Of a stretch of 64,000 nucleotides of DNA, positions 10,046 through 21,864 are shown one piece after another. The notes below the pieces were generated by a model, which was not told the origin of the DNA, did no database searches, and saw only the letters and a program-made list of their open reading frames with translations. The DNA is from Oegoconia quadripuncta (taxonomy: Eukaryota; Arthropoda; Insecta; Lepidoptera; Autostichidae): contig OX438758.1 in the NCBI GenBank assembly GCA_949316235.1, positions 9,457,731-9,521,730 of the forward strand, written 5' to 3'. How positions within the stretch are numbered: position 1 is the first letter of the stretch; the number at the start of each line of letters is the position of its first letter. The position numbers were made by a program, and so were the translations under genes.

Positions 10046-10489
10046 AACAACTTAAACAATTAAATGTTAGCTTAATGACAACCCTATACAAGTTTTATAT
10101 CTACGGCTATGTAATGTGAAATTTATTTATATGTACCAATACAATAGCCAGTACGAATTATATTCATACTCCTTATTACCACCTACATGCAAATACAAGT
10201 TTGTAGATATAGGTCGATTATGTTATCGTGGAAGTTATGAGACTAGATGCGTATACTTAGATACGTGATTTCATTTGGCTTTCTATACCGTTTGGATTCC
10301 TTAACTTTCACCTCATTTGCCATCTTATCGATGGACGATTTGAGCATCTATTATTATGCATAATGCCAAGAACTGGTCTTGAGCCAAGGTCTTCAGATTG
10401 TTGGTAATTTTGTCTGTATGTCTATGTATTCTACGAGTCTGTATGTATGTGTGATACTACCTACAGCCCGTATTCATAAATCCAGCAGT
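10046..10489. other. No feature recognised
   Basis: AT-rich spacer. Confidence 0.6.
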
Positions 10490-10655
10490 TTATCTATAAA
10501 TTTTGCATAGCTGTGGGTTGTCTGGAAGACATCGCTATTGGAGATAAGACCGCCTAGTTGTGTTTTATTATTATCATCAGAAATTATTGTAAATTATTTT
10601 GTTCAACAAAGAGTCTTTGTATTGTATTGTATCGTATCGTATTGTATTGTAAGCC
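10490..10655 (+). mobile_element. LINE-K 3' end with (TGTAT)n tail
   Basis: GTGGGTTGTCTGGAAGACAT, GATAAGACCGCCTAGTTGTG and an AACAAAGAGTCTTTGTAT end followed by TGTAT/TCGTAT tandem units (10617-10652). The same 3' UTR occurs at 11828-11955 and, in part, at 24388-24500. The GGTTG-CTGGAAGA-GCGATAAG-CCGCC order is common at 3' ends of Jockey/CR1-group LINEs. Confidence 0.65.
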
Positions 10656-11554
10656 AACATGTTTTATCATATTTGACAACAAATAATTTCAGCACTTAAT
10701 TTATAGCTCGATTTGTGCTCGCCATATACTGAATATTTATTTTTTGCCTGAACAAGTTAATCAAAATTAATTATTATATAAAATAGCTGTAGTAAAATCT
10801 AAGAAAGTATCAAATACCAATACTGTGAAAGTGAAAACCCAAAGTAAAACTTTAGAACTGATTTAAAATATCCATATTGAAAAATAAAGAATGAAAATTT
10901 TTCTGCGCTTGGAAAAATTCCTCGAAAGTTCTCTAGCTCGAAAGTTTAATAGGTCAATTTTGCCAAAATTACAAAAGCAAAATCTAAATTGTGATCAATT
11001 CAATTCCAATCAAGAGGCGGCAACCTACAGTAAACACTCGTGTAACCTAAAAATATCGATAAACGATTTACACTCCATGGAGAATTGCAAAGTGTAGCAA
11101 TAAACCGGACATAGAAATAAAAAAAAATGGTCCATATTACAAACCTACAAACAAAACGCGGTAATTTCCGATCAAAGTGCACATCACACTAATGATAGTT
11201 TATAGCGTAACTGTAGCTGCGCGTGCGCCCGCGCAGGTGGCTATTCCCAACAGCGCCAGCTTTTGGATATACGTTTAATTGTCTTCATAACAGTTTTATA
11301 GACTTTTATTGCAGGCATTTTTTGATATGGTCTGAAGAATAATGGTTACCGAATCTAGCCATTAGCATAGATAATAAGTATGATGTCAGGTTATATAATT
11401 TTCCAATTTTATTTTTTTTAATTTTTTTTATAATTTTTATATGTATTCCCAAAAGTCGTCAACGAAATTCGTGCATTAACCCTTAATAAAATTACTCGCG
11501 CCTAAAAAGTCACATACTTGTACCTACGACTACGCAGCACCTGCTGCCTGGGTT
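10656..11554. other. No gene recognised
   Basis: Open frames of 68 (10891-11097, plus) and 60 codons (11000-11182, minus) overlap each other and carry no motif. A short GC-rich spot CTGCGCGTGCGCCCGCGCAG lies at 11218-11237. Confidence 0.55.
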
Positions 11555-11822
11555 TCTTAAGGACCCCACTCATGGCCCCACGTTGGCCCACTGCGGGTTG
11601 GGGACTGGACATGCCTTTGAATTTTTATTTCTCGGACATGCAGGTTTCTTCACTATGTTTTCCTTCACCGTTTAAGAACAGTCGGATAAATACACATGAG
11701 GAATTAAATTAAGTTAAATTAAATTTAAAAACTCATTGGTGCATGGCCTGCCTGGGAATCCAATCCGGACCTCCTAGATTGGGAGACCGCGTCAGGTTTG
11801 CTGAGCCACCGACGCTCTCCCA
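11555..11822 (-). mobile_element. SINE-D copy 1
   Basis: On the minus strand the head reads GTCGGTGGCTCAGCAAACC (A-box-like TGGCTCAGCAA) and GGATTGGATTCCCAGGCAGG (B-box-like), then CCATGCACCAATGAGTTTTT, a region matching GGTGAAGGAAAACATAGTGA, and GGCCAACGTGGGGCC at the 3' side. The same order occurs on the plus strand at 59820-60005. It looks like a tRNA-derived SINE. The box sequences are degenerate. Confidence 0.6.
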
Positions 11823-11827
11823 TAGTC

Positions 11828-11955
11828 CCATAGATGTGGGTTGTCTGGAAGATATCGCTTTTAGTGATAAGACCGCCTAATTGTGTTCTATTGTTATCAT
11901 CAAAAATTATTGTAAATTATTTTGCGCAATAAAGAGTATTTGTATTGTATAAATA
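11828..11955 (+). mobile_element. LINE-K 3' end
   Basis: GTGGGTTGTCTGGAAGATAT and AGTGATAAGACCGCCTAATT down to CAATAAAGAGTATTTGTATT. Nearly collinear with 10490-10655. It abuts the head of SINE-D on its left. Confidence 0.65.
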
Positions 11956-12779
11956 CATACATACACTCGAAAAACATTACCCTCAATGCTAGGGCCTGTC
12001 GGGTAAACATTGGTGAACATCGTTTTAAACTGCATGCATTCAACGGGTTGCGATGGGAATACCCCGCTAAAAGCAAGTGCGAGGCGAGACGCCTACGACC
12101 AACCACCAATTATAACCGGGGAGTAGTTGGTAATTATTTTCATGCCCGATTTGATATCCCTGCCCCATTGTGTTACGTCAAAGTTCTTTTGTAGTATCTT
12201 TACAACGGGTGTGCTGTATAATTATTTTACTGTATTTATTTTTCCATTACTCAAATTTGCAAAATGTATCTGTCTATATTCTTCCAATTCCAATTCCAAT
12301 TTAGTGTTATGGCTGCATCGTTGTGCACGATGATTCTGCCAATGTCAGGGTTGAAGTTCACAATGCTAAAGTTGACGATTGTGCGATGATTTAACTACTT
12401 ATTAAGTCAAGTTCACTCTGGTCTTGTATATGTAGGTACTAGCTAAATTTATAAAAGTTAACAACGTTATATTATAATTTATCTACCATGTCTACTTCTT
12501 TGAGTTTATCGTCTATTATCTTTATTATGTGTTGAGGTGGTGGTTATATGTGTTGTTCTGTTTGTCCTTTCTCCAGCTACACAAACTAGAGAAGCTTAAC
12601 ATTTATGGGGCGGGGCATATTTTTGGGGAGAAGGTCATGTCTATATTCTTCTGTCGTCTGTGTAGGACGTTGACATGATATAAGTAGCAGTCGAATGTCA
12701 TTTAATCTGGAAAATCATAAACAGATGGCGCTAGTTATGTCAAATTACTAAACAGCGACTAGCCATAAATTCCCTTCTG
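11956..12779. other. No gene recognised
   Basis: A moderately GC-rich patch (about 11985-12180) is open on both strands (11922-12194 plus, 11900-12109 minus). I see no known motif in either peptide, and two-strand openness argues against reading it as a gene. The rest is AT-rich. Confidence 0.5.
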
Positions 12780-12928
12780 GCTTTAGTCTTTCCTGAATCT
12801 TACAATCTCAGGATCATCAAGAGCAGGGTTAATAGGCATCTACAGTAACTGAGATCTCGTATGCTTCTCTTCGACCACATCGTCACTTTCTATCTGGTGA
12901 GATTGTGATCCACGCGTATCCAGTCACT
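12780..12928 (+). mobile_element. Jockey-like LINE 2, 3' end
   Basis: CTTTCCTGAATCTTACAATC, TTCGACCACATCGTCACTTT and GGTGAGATTGTGATCCACGC followed by GTATCCAGTCAC are the inverse of the plus-strand sequences at 22650, 42930 and 53985. This copy is therefore in sense orientation and lacks all but the terminal 150 bp. Confidence 0.7.
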
Positions 12929-12994
12929 AGAAAAATCTATATACCATTTTATGACTCTTTTTCAGGCTACAATAACATACCGGCTCCAACACAC

Positions 12995-13125
12995 AAGAGT
13001 ATAACCTAGTATCCCCCAAATGTGTTGGGGTTTCCGGGTCAGTACGGTTCTACCTTCGACCTCATCTTCACTTAACATCAAGTGTGATTGAGGTCAAGTA
13101 CGAACCCATCGTACATAAAAAAAAA
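12995..13125 (+). mobile_element. SINE-B, 5'-truncated
   Basis: From TCCCCCAAATGTGTTGGGGT through TTTCCGGGTCAGTACGG and CACTTAACATCAAGTGTGAT to the A-rich tail. This is the final third of SINE-B without a promoter. Confidence 0.8.
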
Positions 13126-13163
13126 TAAAAAAATACCGTGCTCGATGACCGAATTGTAGATAA

Positions 13164-13193
13164 AACAGTTACTTAGCCAACTAAGTAACTGTT
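13164..13193. repeat. 13 bp perfect hairpin
   Basis: AACAGTTACTTAG, loop CCAA, CTAAGTAACTGTT. The arms are exact inverses. No parent element is recognised. A 21 bp near-perfect palindrome (ACAAAGGAC at its arms) follows at 13309-13329. Confidence 0.8.
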
Positions 13194-13595
13194 CTGAAAA
13201 CTGTACAAACTTTAAGAGATTAAGTGACGCTCATCGTATTGACTCATTTGCTGGTAGTACTATCATCATCATATCAGCCGAAAGACGTCCGACAAAAGTT
13301 ATATAAGGACAAAGGACATTGTCCTTTGTAGCCCAGGGAAAATACGGTTTGACGTTACGTTTAATAAAGTGTTGTAAATGTAGTAATAATTTCTAAAAAT
13401 TAAGCATTTATAAGAAACGCAAATACTAAGTAACTAAATAAGCTAAAGTTGAAAAATGTGTTTCTTTAAAAAAAAACATGCTCAATTGATTTTTTGGTAT
13501 TGCTCAATTGGTATTTATTTAAATTCAAAACATTTAGGGAAATTATCGTTACAAAATATTAGTTCACATTGTTATTTCTTAACCGATGCAGCATC
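13194..13595. other. No gene recognised
   Basis: AT-rich spacer apart from the palindrome noted at 13309-13329. Confidence 0.6.
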
Positions 13596-13972
13596 TATAC
13601 CGGATGAGTTTTTTCACCGTAAGGATAAAAATATTAAGTAATTGAAATAGAAGTTATTGGTATAGGTAATCTAATTTTTATTTTCAAAACCATCATCGAC
13701 CCACGCGCCTGGCGGAGAATGATATACGACTGACGGGATTCCTAGGGTTCGTATCATGCGAATTTTAATTGAAACTCAATTTTTCTACAGGTTTTTTTAA
13801 TTTAAATTAATGATGTAATTATGTGCAATAGGCAACATACGCGACCGTCAAATGCCACAACGTTTTATTATACTTTATAGTTCTGAAGAAAAAAAAATAA
13901 ACTACCTATGCCAATAACTTCTATTTCACTTACCTAATATGCCCTATTTTTTTCCTTACTTTATCCAGTATA
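13596..13972 (+). mobile_element. MITE-X copy 2
   Basis: Left terminal repeat TATACCGGATGAGTTTTTTC with CACCGTAAGG. The right end TTCCTTACTTTATCCAGTAT is its degraded inverse. Interior landmarks AAACCATCATCGACCCACGC, AATGATGTAATTATGTGCAA, GCGACCGTCAAATG and CTACCTATGCCAATAACTTC match copies 1 and 3. About 377 bp, uninterrupted, no coding capacity. Confidence 0.75.
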
Positions 13973-13973
13973 T

Positions 13974-14165
13974 TTGCACGTTTTAACGGCGATGGGCTAA
14001 CCTGTCACGTATGTATTTCTGTATATTTCATAAGGTGAACCGTGGATATTGATTTAATAATTAAACTCTTAATGTTTGGAACACCCAAACACTTCTTTGG
14101 ATATCTATGACCACCCCATTTGGGATAAAGGTCGTGACGTTATGTATATATTCCTTATAGCCATT
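13974..14165 (+). repeat. Repeat E copy
   Basis: ACGGCGATGGGCTAACCTGT, GTATATTTCATAAGGTGAAC, GACCACCCCATTTGGGATAA and AGGTCGTGACGTTATGTATA follow the order seen at 21865-22138, 41985-42238 and 57446-57650. It directly abuts MITE-X copy 2. Confidence 0.7.
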
Positions 14166-14739
14166 CTGCTGCTCTTTACACGGCAAATTTCAATCTATTG
14201 ACCCTTCATTATGATATTCACATTGCAATTAATTGAAATAGCCTTTGTATTGGGGTATCATGTCTAACAAACTTCAAATAATTTACCGTCCCGTTTGCGC
14301 AAATGGAGACGTACTCCAATGTCCAGTACTATTACCAGTGTACAAGGAGCGGTATTTTTCATTATACTGCATAAATGACCGGTTTCACCTGTCCTTCCTC
14401 GGCTACGGAGATCGTCGTGGCGTTTTATTATCTATTACACATACTCAAAGGAAAACAGTAGCTCTGAATCTTTCATTAAAACGTAAAGTTACTCGTTCTA
14501 AGAAAACTGAGAGAGGCATAAAATGAAAACAATTTGATATTAAAAATAAATCATTGCATCCGCATTTAATGTACCGCTTCCATTGTCTCGTCATCCGTTT
14601 ATTGTCCCGCAGAATTTATCTAAAATATCTTGATGAACTCCAGGACATAGTCCATCCCTGTTTTAATTTCATCCAGATCCGTTCAGGTGTTATATAGTCC
14701 GATTGAGGAACAAATATCGAAACTTTTGAATCTATAGGT
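14166..14739. other. Unrecognised; one 93-codon frame
   Basis: The open frame 14245-14526 (plus; starts MYWGIMSNK, ends with a basic tail KRKVTRSKKTERGIK) has no known domain, signal peptide or neighbour that would support it. It may be chance or a decayed mobile-element piece. Confidence 0.4.
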
Positions 14740-14955
14740 AACTAGCTTTCCGTCCGCGGCTTCGTCTGCGTGGTATAACATTATCGCGGATATGTTTAAA
14801 TCGTTTATCCCACGGGAACTACTCACCTTATCAGGATAAAAAATATTCTATGTAAAACATAAAATGCTATATTTTATTCCAGAGTATGTTCTACATATTT
14901 GACAAATTTCATCTAACTCCATACTTTCGTTTCGCCGTGATTGAGCAACACATGA
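14740..14955 (-). mobile_element. Repeat L copy, Helitron-like 3' end
   Basis: On the minus strand it ends GACGAAGCCGCGGACGGAAA then GCTAG and T. Copies at 47600-47738 and 60688-60886 end in the same way. A GC-rich short hairpin just before a terminal CTAG followed by T is the hallmark of Helitron 3' ends (CTRR|T). The assignment is inference. Confidence 0.5.
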
Positions 14956-15012
14956 ACAAGCGAAAAATCTTTCGCATTTATCATATTAGTTAGATTAGAT
15001 TACATTTTTATA

Positions 15013-15112
15013 ACGGGTTAGCACTTGACCTCTATCACACCTGATGTTAAGTGAAGATGAGGCCGAAGGTGGAAGCTTATTAACTCGGAAACCCCATCTA
15101 ATTAGATAGTGG
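15013..15112 (-). mobile_element. SINE-B tail-only copy
   Basis: ACGGGTTAGCACTTGACCTC, CACACCTGATGTTAAGTGAA and CTCGGAAACCCCATC are the inverse of the SINE-B 3' third. Promoter and middle are missing. Confidence 0.75.
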
Positions 15113-15246
15113 GAAACGCACTTTATAAACAAGCTTTACAAATGGATAAAATAATGATCGTCTAATTATTTCAAGCCATACCCTTTTAGCTAGTCAATCT
15201 TAACAAAGACCGCATTCGATATTTTCTATCTGTTTAGACATTCTTC

Positions 15247-15324
15247 TCTTCTACATTCGGTCTCATTTTCACTTAAAATACGTGTGACGTCAGCATTATC
15301 CCATTGTACAGGCCGTGCGCATAA
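15247..15324 (+). mobile_element. Degraded SINE-B tail
   Basis: CTACATTCGGTCTCATTTTC, ACTTAAAATACGTGTGACGT and CCATTGTACAG parallel the SINE-B terminus with many substitutions, so it is an older copy. Confidence 0.45.
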
Positions 15325-15424
15325 TGAAATCTCGATTACCTTTGCTTTAATTACCTCCAACATAAACGTCAATTACATTGACTGAACCTTAACTTTTACG
15401 TCAACTGAACACACGTTTACACTA

Positions 15425-15620
15425 CAGTTAAAATCGGCAGCGTTTACGCGGCGTTTACGCGCATAGCCCGCAGTTGTTCGATTCGGATTAGCGAATGAGT
15501 TTACCGGCTATTAGTGGGTGATTTATGATGTGAGCCGCGAAGCGAACGGGCCTCGATGGACCGGGACGGGCGCTGCGTGAGACCTACGCGGGGTGGTGGT
15601 TCGATGGAATTTGTCGATAT
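15425..15620. other. GC-rich patch in AT-rich surroundings
   Basis: Local GC content is far above the flanks, with CpG-dense motifs GCGTTTACGCGGCGTTTACG, GGGCCTCGATGGACCGGGAC and CTACGCGGGGTGGTGG. Neither strand shows a recognisable protein (a 62-codon minus frame covers 15501-15689). It could be an untranslated exon or promoter-proximal piece of a host gene, or an unknown repeat. I see no TATA box or clear splice pair to decide. Confidence 0.3.
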
Positions 15621-18600
15621 CGATAATCTTAGATTTTTTATTGATACCAAAATACAGAAAATGTTTATTTCCAAAACCATAGCAAACAAATTAATATAGG
15701 AGCCTTCTATTAGATATGAAAATGTCTGAGCTGTCTAACTATAACATTTACATTTTGGTTTTGTAACATGGTCATTCCTAGTTTTGCTGCCATTTTCTTA
15801 CGTGTGCTTAACCTTAAGTGATGATGATGATGATCACGAACGTAGGTGATGTCGATTCTTTCGATTGTGCAGTTGTAGAATGCATTGTCGCTCTGATGGC
15901 TTAGAAATATGTCGACTCATCTGACTGTTTTATATTTGTATATAAACTTTCTGTACAAAACAATAATAATTTCCCAACATGTAATTGATGTTAGAATGCT
16001 AATAACAACACCAATAAGCAAAAACTAAATACTAGTTCTAAATTTAATTAGGGATATAAATTTCTTTTGTCAAAAATAATTGTGGATTTTGTATCCTTTT
16101 AAATAGTCACTTGCAACACAGTTTTCACGAAAAAGTTATTAATGTAAATTATCGATAACAGAGGTCCAACACTATAACCAGCAGGTCGACCGGTACAGGT
16201 GCGTTAGGTTCTCACCACGCTGCCTGTGTGTGAGCGCAACACACACACGAAGATTTGTCCACAGATAAACATCTGACGATTATTTGTCGCACGGTTATTA
16301 AAACTAGGGAAATCGGAACGTTTTGTTTATTAACGGCAAGTTACATTGCTAATTTATAGTCTGATATTTCTTAGAAGATAATTTAGGAATCAATGACGAT
16401 GTGTTTCCCACTGGCTGACGTCAAAGATCAATAAAAGCATAAAGTAATTAAAATAAAATCAACATACTAATCTATACATTGAGATGTAGGGATAAATAAA
16501 AATGTTCTGTTACCAAGTCAGGTGTGTATATTGACTTTGATAAAGAATTTATAAGGTAAAAGTTAAATCGGAAAAGATAACAAAAATGTACTCAAATTAC
16601 TTTAAAACAACTAAACGCTAACTATTAATCGGGATTTTAAATCACGCATCTCTATCGCATCACTAATGACTGAGCTGTCAAACGTCTAGAAAGCACTATT
16701 AGCCCGAATGATTCAATTAAAATGAGTTATTGACTATCGATATATCGTTCCACTTGTTTTAAGTCCCTCTCTAAATTGGTTAGGACATATTTTCCTTATC
16801 TTCTCTTCATCGCATTTTGATGATATTTTATTTTTATTTGCACATAAATGTTTATTAGTTTATTATGAGAAAAGAGAGATGGTTTATCTTAGTAATGCGT
16901 TTATTATTAAGACTGAGTGTAGACTTCATACTATAGGTATATAAAAATATGTTGTAAACTGTACCCACAAAACGGGATATGAAGATTATACGAGACAATT
17001 TCCATAATTTGCATTGGACTACAGAAATTTTAATGGCTAAAGTAAGATTACTATAACTGATATCATTAGATATATCTTTAGATACTATCATGTTGTATAG
17101 TAGATGCTATAACAAAGCAAACAAGCAGATGACCAGTCTCTTATAGATGCGACAATTCATAGTCAGGTTGTTAGATCGAGAAAAAATATTTTTTTATTAA
17201 AATTATTTTAGCATGAAATTGTCTAGATGTAAAATAGTAGTCTTGTATTTCATCAAGTTTTACTTGTCTTGCCCTAAAATTGTTAGAATAATTTAAAGTT
17301 AAAATATTACCTATATCAGAAGATTTGATAAAATTTTGTTTAAATTAATTTTGTAAAATTTTTTTTACTATGTCTTCATAGAAGATTTTTTAAACAACTA
17401 AGAAGTACTGGTCCATCAAGGCTTTATTTCCTTGATCTACCCTTTTTTTAAAGATATTTTTATACTCTTCAACATTTCCCCCACGACACCTTCAATCACA
17501 TTGGCTATCAATAAAATTGAGTCTTGTTATATTACAAGCAACACTATAGATAGAGCCGTGTAAAAAATTATGTAGAAAGTAGTATGACGACGCGCACACA
17601 TGACCAGCTCTGAGCAGTGTCCGTTGATTAGGTGGCTCTGTGAACTGCGCGAGAGTGTGCGACAAACTTATAGAGAATCTGGAAGAGAAGTCATGGAGCG
17701 TAAATTTATTATAATTTCCAGATAAATTTTAAATAGATGAGAAGTTTTAATTAAATTATTATTAATATCAAATGATATAATGATTGCATTGCTAATGATT
17801 CTTATAAAACTTAATTTACATTTTGGTACAAAGCATTCGATCAATATAAAATAATATGATTATTTTACGCCTTGCCTTTGTCTAAACAAGTTCACTTTTA
17901 ATGTTATTAAAATTAAGGTATACAGTGTTAAAAATGATTAAATTACTTTTTGTTCTTACGAAGCGAGGAAGCATGACATAATACCAGCCCGCATGCTCGC
18001 CTTTCTCCCAGCTACCTTCACGTACTTTACTTTATATATAAGCCATAATATTATTATTATCCACCTATTAGCTTAGATTAGGTATACACTTTTGAACCTA
18101 TGTGTTTTTGTGTAAAGGTTTACTTGTACTTTTCAAAATTATATTTTGTACAATAACTTCCCAAGTAAAAAAAAATCACATTTACAAGAATTAACTTACC
18201 TTATTAACTAACTACGATAACCTTTACGCATTATAGGTATCTACGTGTTTCAATTGTTTTAACTTGTCACTTCCAGTAAACCTCGATATCTGCTGCCGCA
18301 TCTATACGTTCGCTGTATCTCCTTTTACTGTTAACTTGTAAACAGATATAGCAAAGATTAAGGATGAAACTACTAAAGTATAGTTTACTTTGTATTACTA
18401 TGTTGTACAATTTTGTTAGTACGAAGTGCTTGTAAATTTATATAGCTTTCTATAAACTTTAGTTTTATTATTTAAGAGAGTACTTTGTCGTGAGGAGTGT
18501 ACCTACCTTATGTCGTTTTTAATCGTACAGACACGAAGAGGGGTATTATAAGTTTGATTTGCATTTGTTTGTTGATGTGTCTACTGTGTAAACTCAATCA

Positions 18601-19576
18601 TTCATTGCAATTCAGGCAGACATAATTGAATATTCATTGTTCACTACGTATATTGTTATAGTTGGCAGGGAACGTGTTAACTGAATATTTAGAAATCCTT
18701 GAGCGTCACTCGAAACAACAAGAATAAACCATAAATATCTTCGATACGATTAAACCTATTTTCATGAAACATGAACCATCTCGCTAATGTGACCTTTCGA
18801 AAATAAAAATTGTTTTCAAATAGTTTGGCAATACGCGTAGACTGTTTTGTGTTAGACTTGAAACTTACATCCCTCTTTGCATATTAAAAAAATACGCCCC
18901 GAATACAGAACCTCCTCCTTTTTTGAAGTCGGTTAAAAATCAATCTGTGACATTCCTCTTTAGGTAAGGGACAATCACCGACTGTTTTCATACTTTCTTT
19001 TAAGGCAGGTTGCTAAAATACCACATAATTTTGCTCCTAAGCGCTATTACAGTACATTAACAAAATTAGTAGGTACATAAAATTTGTAATGAAGGTCCTA
19101 AAATAAATAATTATAGGATTTATGTAACAAAACAAAATTTTCATGAAAACCCAAGTGGACAAAACAGAAGATATTTCTTAGGTGAGTCATATATCTCCAT
19201 AGCTGTCTGTGTCTATCTACATACCTATCAGTATTGTCATAAACATAATCACTTTTAACCGGCGATTTGTCACGCACGCGTGACCTACGGGACCCAAGAT
19301 TATAAAACAAAACCTGATGTGATGACAGGTCAAAGCGACCACAGTTTACTTACAGTAACAGTGATTGATCTCCAGAATACCTTTAATAAATGAAACATTA
19401 ACATAAGAATCTTCGGCATGTATTTGATATACGAATACCTACTAAGTAGACCCAAAAAAACAATGGGATAAGGTGTTAAGGATAACATAGCATAGCATCC
19501 GAACGTAAATATTTCTACGACATACAAATAATAGCAAATTATTATGAGTGCTATGACAGCGCCATCCAGTTTCCTA
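15621..19576. other. Long stretch without recognisable genes
   Basis: About 4 kb, mostly AT-rich. Small GC-richer islands at 16160-16260 and 17575-17700 have no coding support. Short pieces of dispersed repeats occur at 18536-18580 (GAGGGGTATTATAAGTTTGA) and 18895-18937 (TTTTTTGAAGTCGGTTAAAA). Frames at 16855-17091, 19098-19310 and 19330-19611 show no motifs. Confidence 0.55.
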
Positions 19577-19863
19577 TTAAGAGGATTTATTATGTCCAGT
19601 GGCGCCCTCATTGGATAAATTAAGATTGCTTTTCAAGTACAGAATGAATGAAAATGAATTCATGATTATAAAAAAAAAAGTGGCCGTTTTAGTAATAGTT
19701 ACAAAATTCTCTAAAATAGCCGTAATGAGTTTTCTTTATATAATTAGGTTTTAGATTTTTCGGGTGCATATTCTGATATGCGATTAATTTTTATTCTATA
19801 TTTAAAAAGAATTTTCTTAATTTATCCAATGAGGGCGCCACTGGACAAAATAAACCCTCTTAA
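19577..19863 (+). mobile_element. MITE-Y copy 1 with TTAA ends
   Basis: TTAA (19577-19580) is followed by GAGGATTTATTATGTCCAGT and GGCGCCCTCATTGGATAAAT. The right side carries the inverse (ATTTATCCAATGAGGGCGCC, then AAACCCTC) and ends in TTAA (19860-19863). The inverted repeats are about 55 bp. TTAA target duplications are typical of piggyBac-type transposons, but the terminal GAGG is not a classic piggyBac end, so the superfamily is uncertain. Copies: 50393-50957, 63098-63484, fragment 47244-47322. Confidence 0.8.
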
Positions 19864-19929
19864 GCAACTTAGGTTTGTATTATGTAACAATATATGCTAC
19901 AGAAATACTTGAAAAAAATTACATATTAT

Positions 19930-20064
19930 AAATGAAAACATCTATAACTCAGGAAGAAAATGTTCGTATTCATCACACAAATATTTACCCTTATCGGGAT
20001 TCGAACCCGCAACCGTTTTACTTTCGCAGACAGGGTCACTATCTACTACACCGGTCGTCCAAAT
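19930..20064 (-). mobile_element. SINE-C copy, 3'-truncated
   Basis: The inverse B box GGATTCGAACC is at 19997-20007 and the inverse A-box region CTACTACACCGGTCGTC is at 20043-20060. Only the head and first part of the body (GTTCGTATTCATCACACAAA) are present, and the distal tail is missing. Confidence 0.75.
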
Positions 20065-20947
20065 GGTTATGACGTAGACACTCACAATTCTCATACATAA
20101 CAAAGAACATGACAAGCGAAATTACCAGCGCATCACAACCAATAACTCAGGGTTTACTGACAATCTGTCATTGATATAAAACTCCTGACCTCAACTGGCA
20201 CGATTGTTTCACCATGATTGATGCGCCGAGTAAGTAAGTGAGGTGATGTTAGGTGCAAGTTACGAGTTATAGTTCAGAAAGACTAACCAGTTGTTTGGAA
20301 ACAAATACAAGTGGGTACCTAAATATGTGACTTTTAGCTACCTACTTCCTTGGTCCAATGTAAACAACATGTTTAGAAAACCGAGGTCACAGGGTACAAT
20401 ATAATAGTCTATGGTTGGTGGTAGAGTATTTTAACTCTTCACTACTCGCGCGGGGTTCATTTGGACCCCAGTGCATATTCAAAGTTGTGTAATTCCTCGA
20501 ATTTTGTAACTATCTTCTCTACGCGCCTTAGCTTACTGAAACGCTCAATACTTCATAAATCTCTTGCATACGTGTCCCAGGGTCTATTTGATGTGTCTGG
20601 AGGGTGAGTCTGAGGTTCAAAGGCTACCCGCGCGAGCGCTTCCGTGACTTTTTTGAAGGTGAGATTTTTGTTGAACCATTGCAAATACTATGAAGTGAAT
20701 GGAAATTCAGAGACCCAAATCTTCTTCTACATCCCCTTCCAAAGGCAGATGTTTCTTTTCTTCATAATCTAAAAATGAAATCACGATGCGCCAAATTTGT
20801 AAGAACCATTGATGCTACGCATAAAATTACATAATATTACCATAATATTACCAAAATAGGAATGTCACAGATTGATTTCAATATGCAATGTCACTGTCAC
20901 AGGTTGACATATTTGTAATATTTTCGAACTGTACATTCGATCTTATC
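20065..20947. other. No gene recognised; GC-rich spot
   Basis: At 20440-20650 a GC-richer stretch contains CTCGCGCGGGGTTCATTTGG and CTACCCGCGCGAGCGCTTCC. The two ends share the inverse core CTCGCGCGGG/CCCGCGCGAG (20445-20454, 20628-20637), so a small TIR element is possible. No frame of interest. Confidence 0.45.
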
Positions 20948-21062
20948 GCTTTCGCATATTTGTCTTTTCGATTAAATGGCCCATCGGCTAAATGGCGTTT
21001 CGTTCACATGGCACTTCAATTATTTGGCGTCGCACAAATGGCTTTCGTTTATATGTCTTTCA
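20948..21062 (+). repeat. Degenerate ~16 bp tandem array
   Basis: About seven diverged units follow the pattern TTCGnnnAAATGGC: TTTTCGATTAAATGGCC, CATCGGCTAAATGGCG, TTTCGTTCACATGGCA, CTTCAATTATTTGGCG, TCGCACAAATGGCT, TTCGTTTATATGTCT. All three plus frames stay open across and beyond the array (20888-21076, 20976-21164, 20992-21177), a by-product of a repeat poor in stop triplets. Confidence 0.65.
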
Positions 21063-21864
21063 AAATCGGGTCCTAAACCTAGTAAATCAAGGAGACAAAC
21101 AAGAAATTTACAAAGAATATTGTATTCTCCATACAAGTTTAGCATTTTGTATGGTGAAGTGTAAATTTTTTTCATGATGAACTAAAAGTCACAGATCAAA
21201 AGTTGTGTCCATCTCTAATGTACAGTGATAGTTACAACTAAAACAAATTAATGTATGCACGTACACAAAAACTGAAAATATATCGAGATTCTGTGATGAT
21301 GTGTGCTGATTGTCTACAAAAATATAGTGTCTTAATTGTAACGTGTTACGTTATTACTCGTTGATAGTTTTAAGTTCTACGCACGCTAAGTGTTTGTGAC
21401 CTTTTGATTTTTCAGTTTCCTAAATAAAAATCTTAAATTTTGGTTTACGAGTGAAATCATTTTCATCCCATGAGAACTCCAAGCGAGCATCTATGTTAGT
21501 GTCGACGCATGTGGCATCCCAAATCCAAGTCGGGATGGACTTGACCATGGCACCAAAGTAGTGTACCAGTTGTTTAGTATCCATATTACTAGATAATTGG
21601 TGTCAGTGTTCGAAATATTCATTTATCCTCACAATATATTTCTTATCACTTCTGCTTCTTCTTCTTAGCGAATCGATGGCAAAAATTTGCAATATTCTGC
21701 TAACAACTTTATACTTAGACCAAATTTACAACTAAGCTTTGCAACGTGTGAAATCAGACTTTACCACTTAGCAAAATGACATCCGTAATTTGCAAAAATT
21801 AATATTTATTTGATTGATTGTTGAGATATTCAGTAATTACAGTAGTAGGGGGCGCTATGTGGTT
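21063..21864. other. No feature recognised
   Basis: AT-rich spacer without repeats shared within the window. Confidence 0.6.

Noticed and set aside
13456..13641. 61-codon frame
   Set aside because: Runs into the MITE-X terminal repeat; AT-driven and motif-free.
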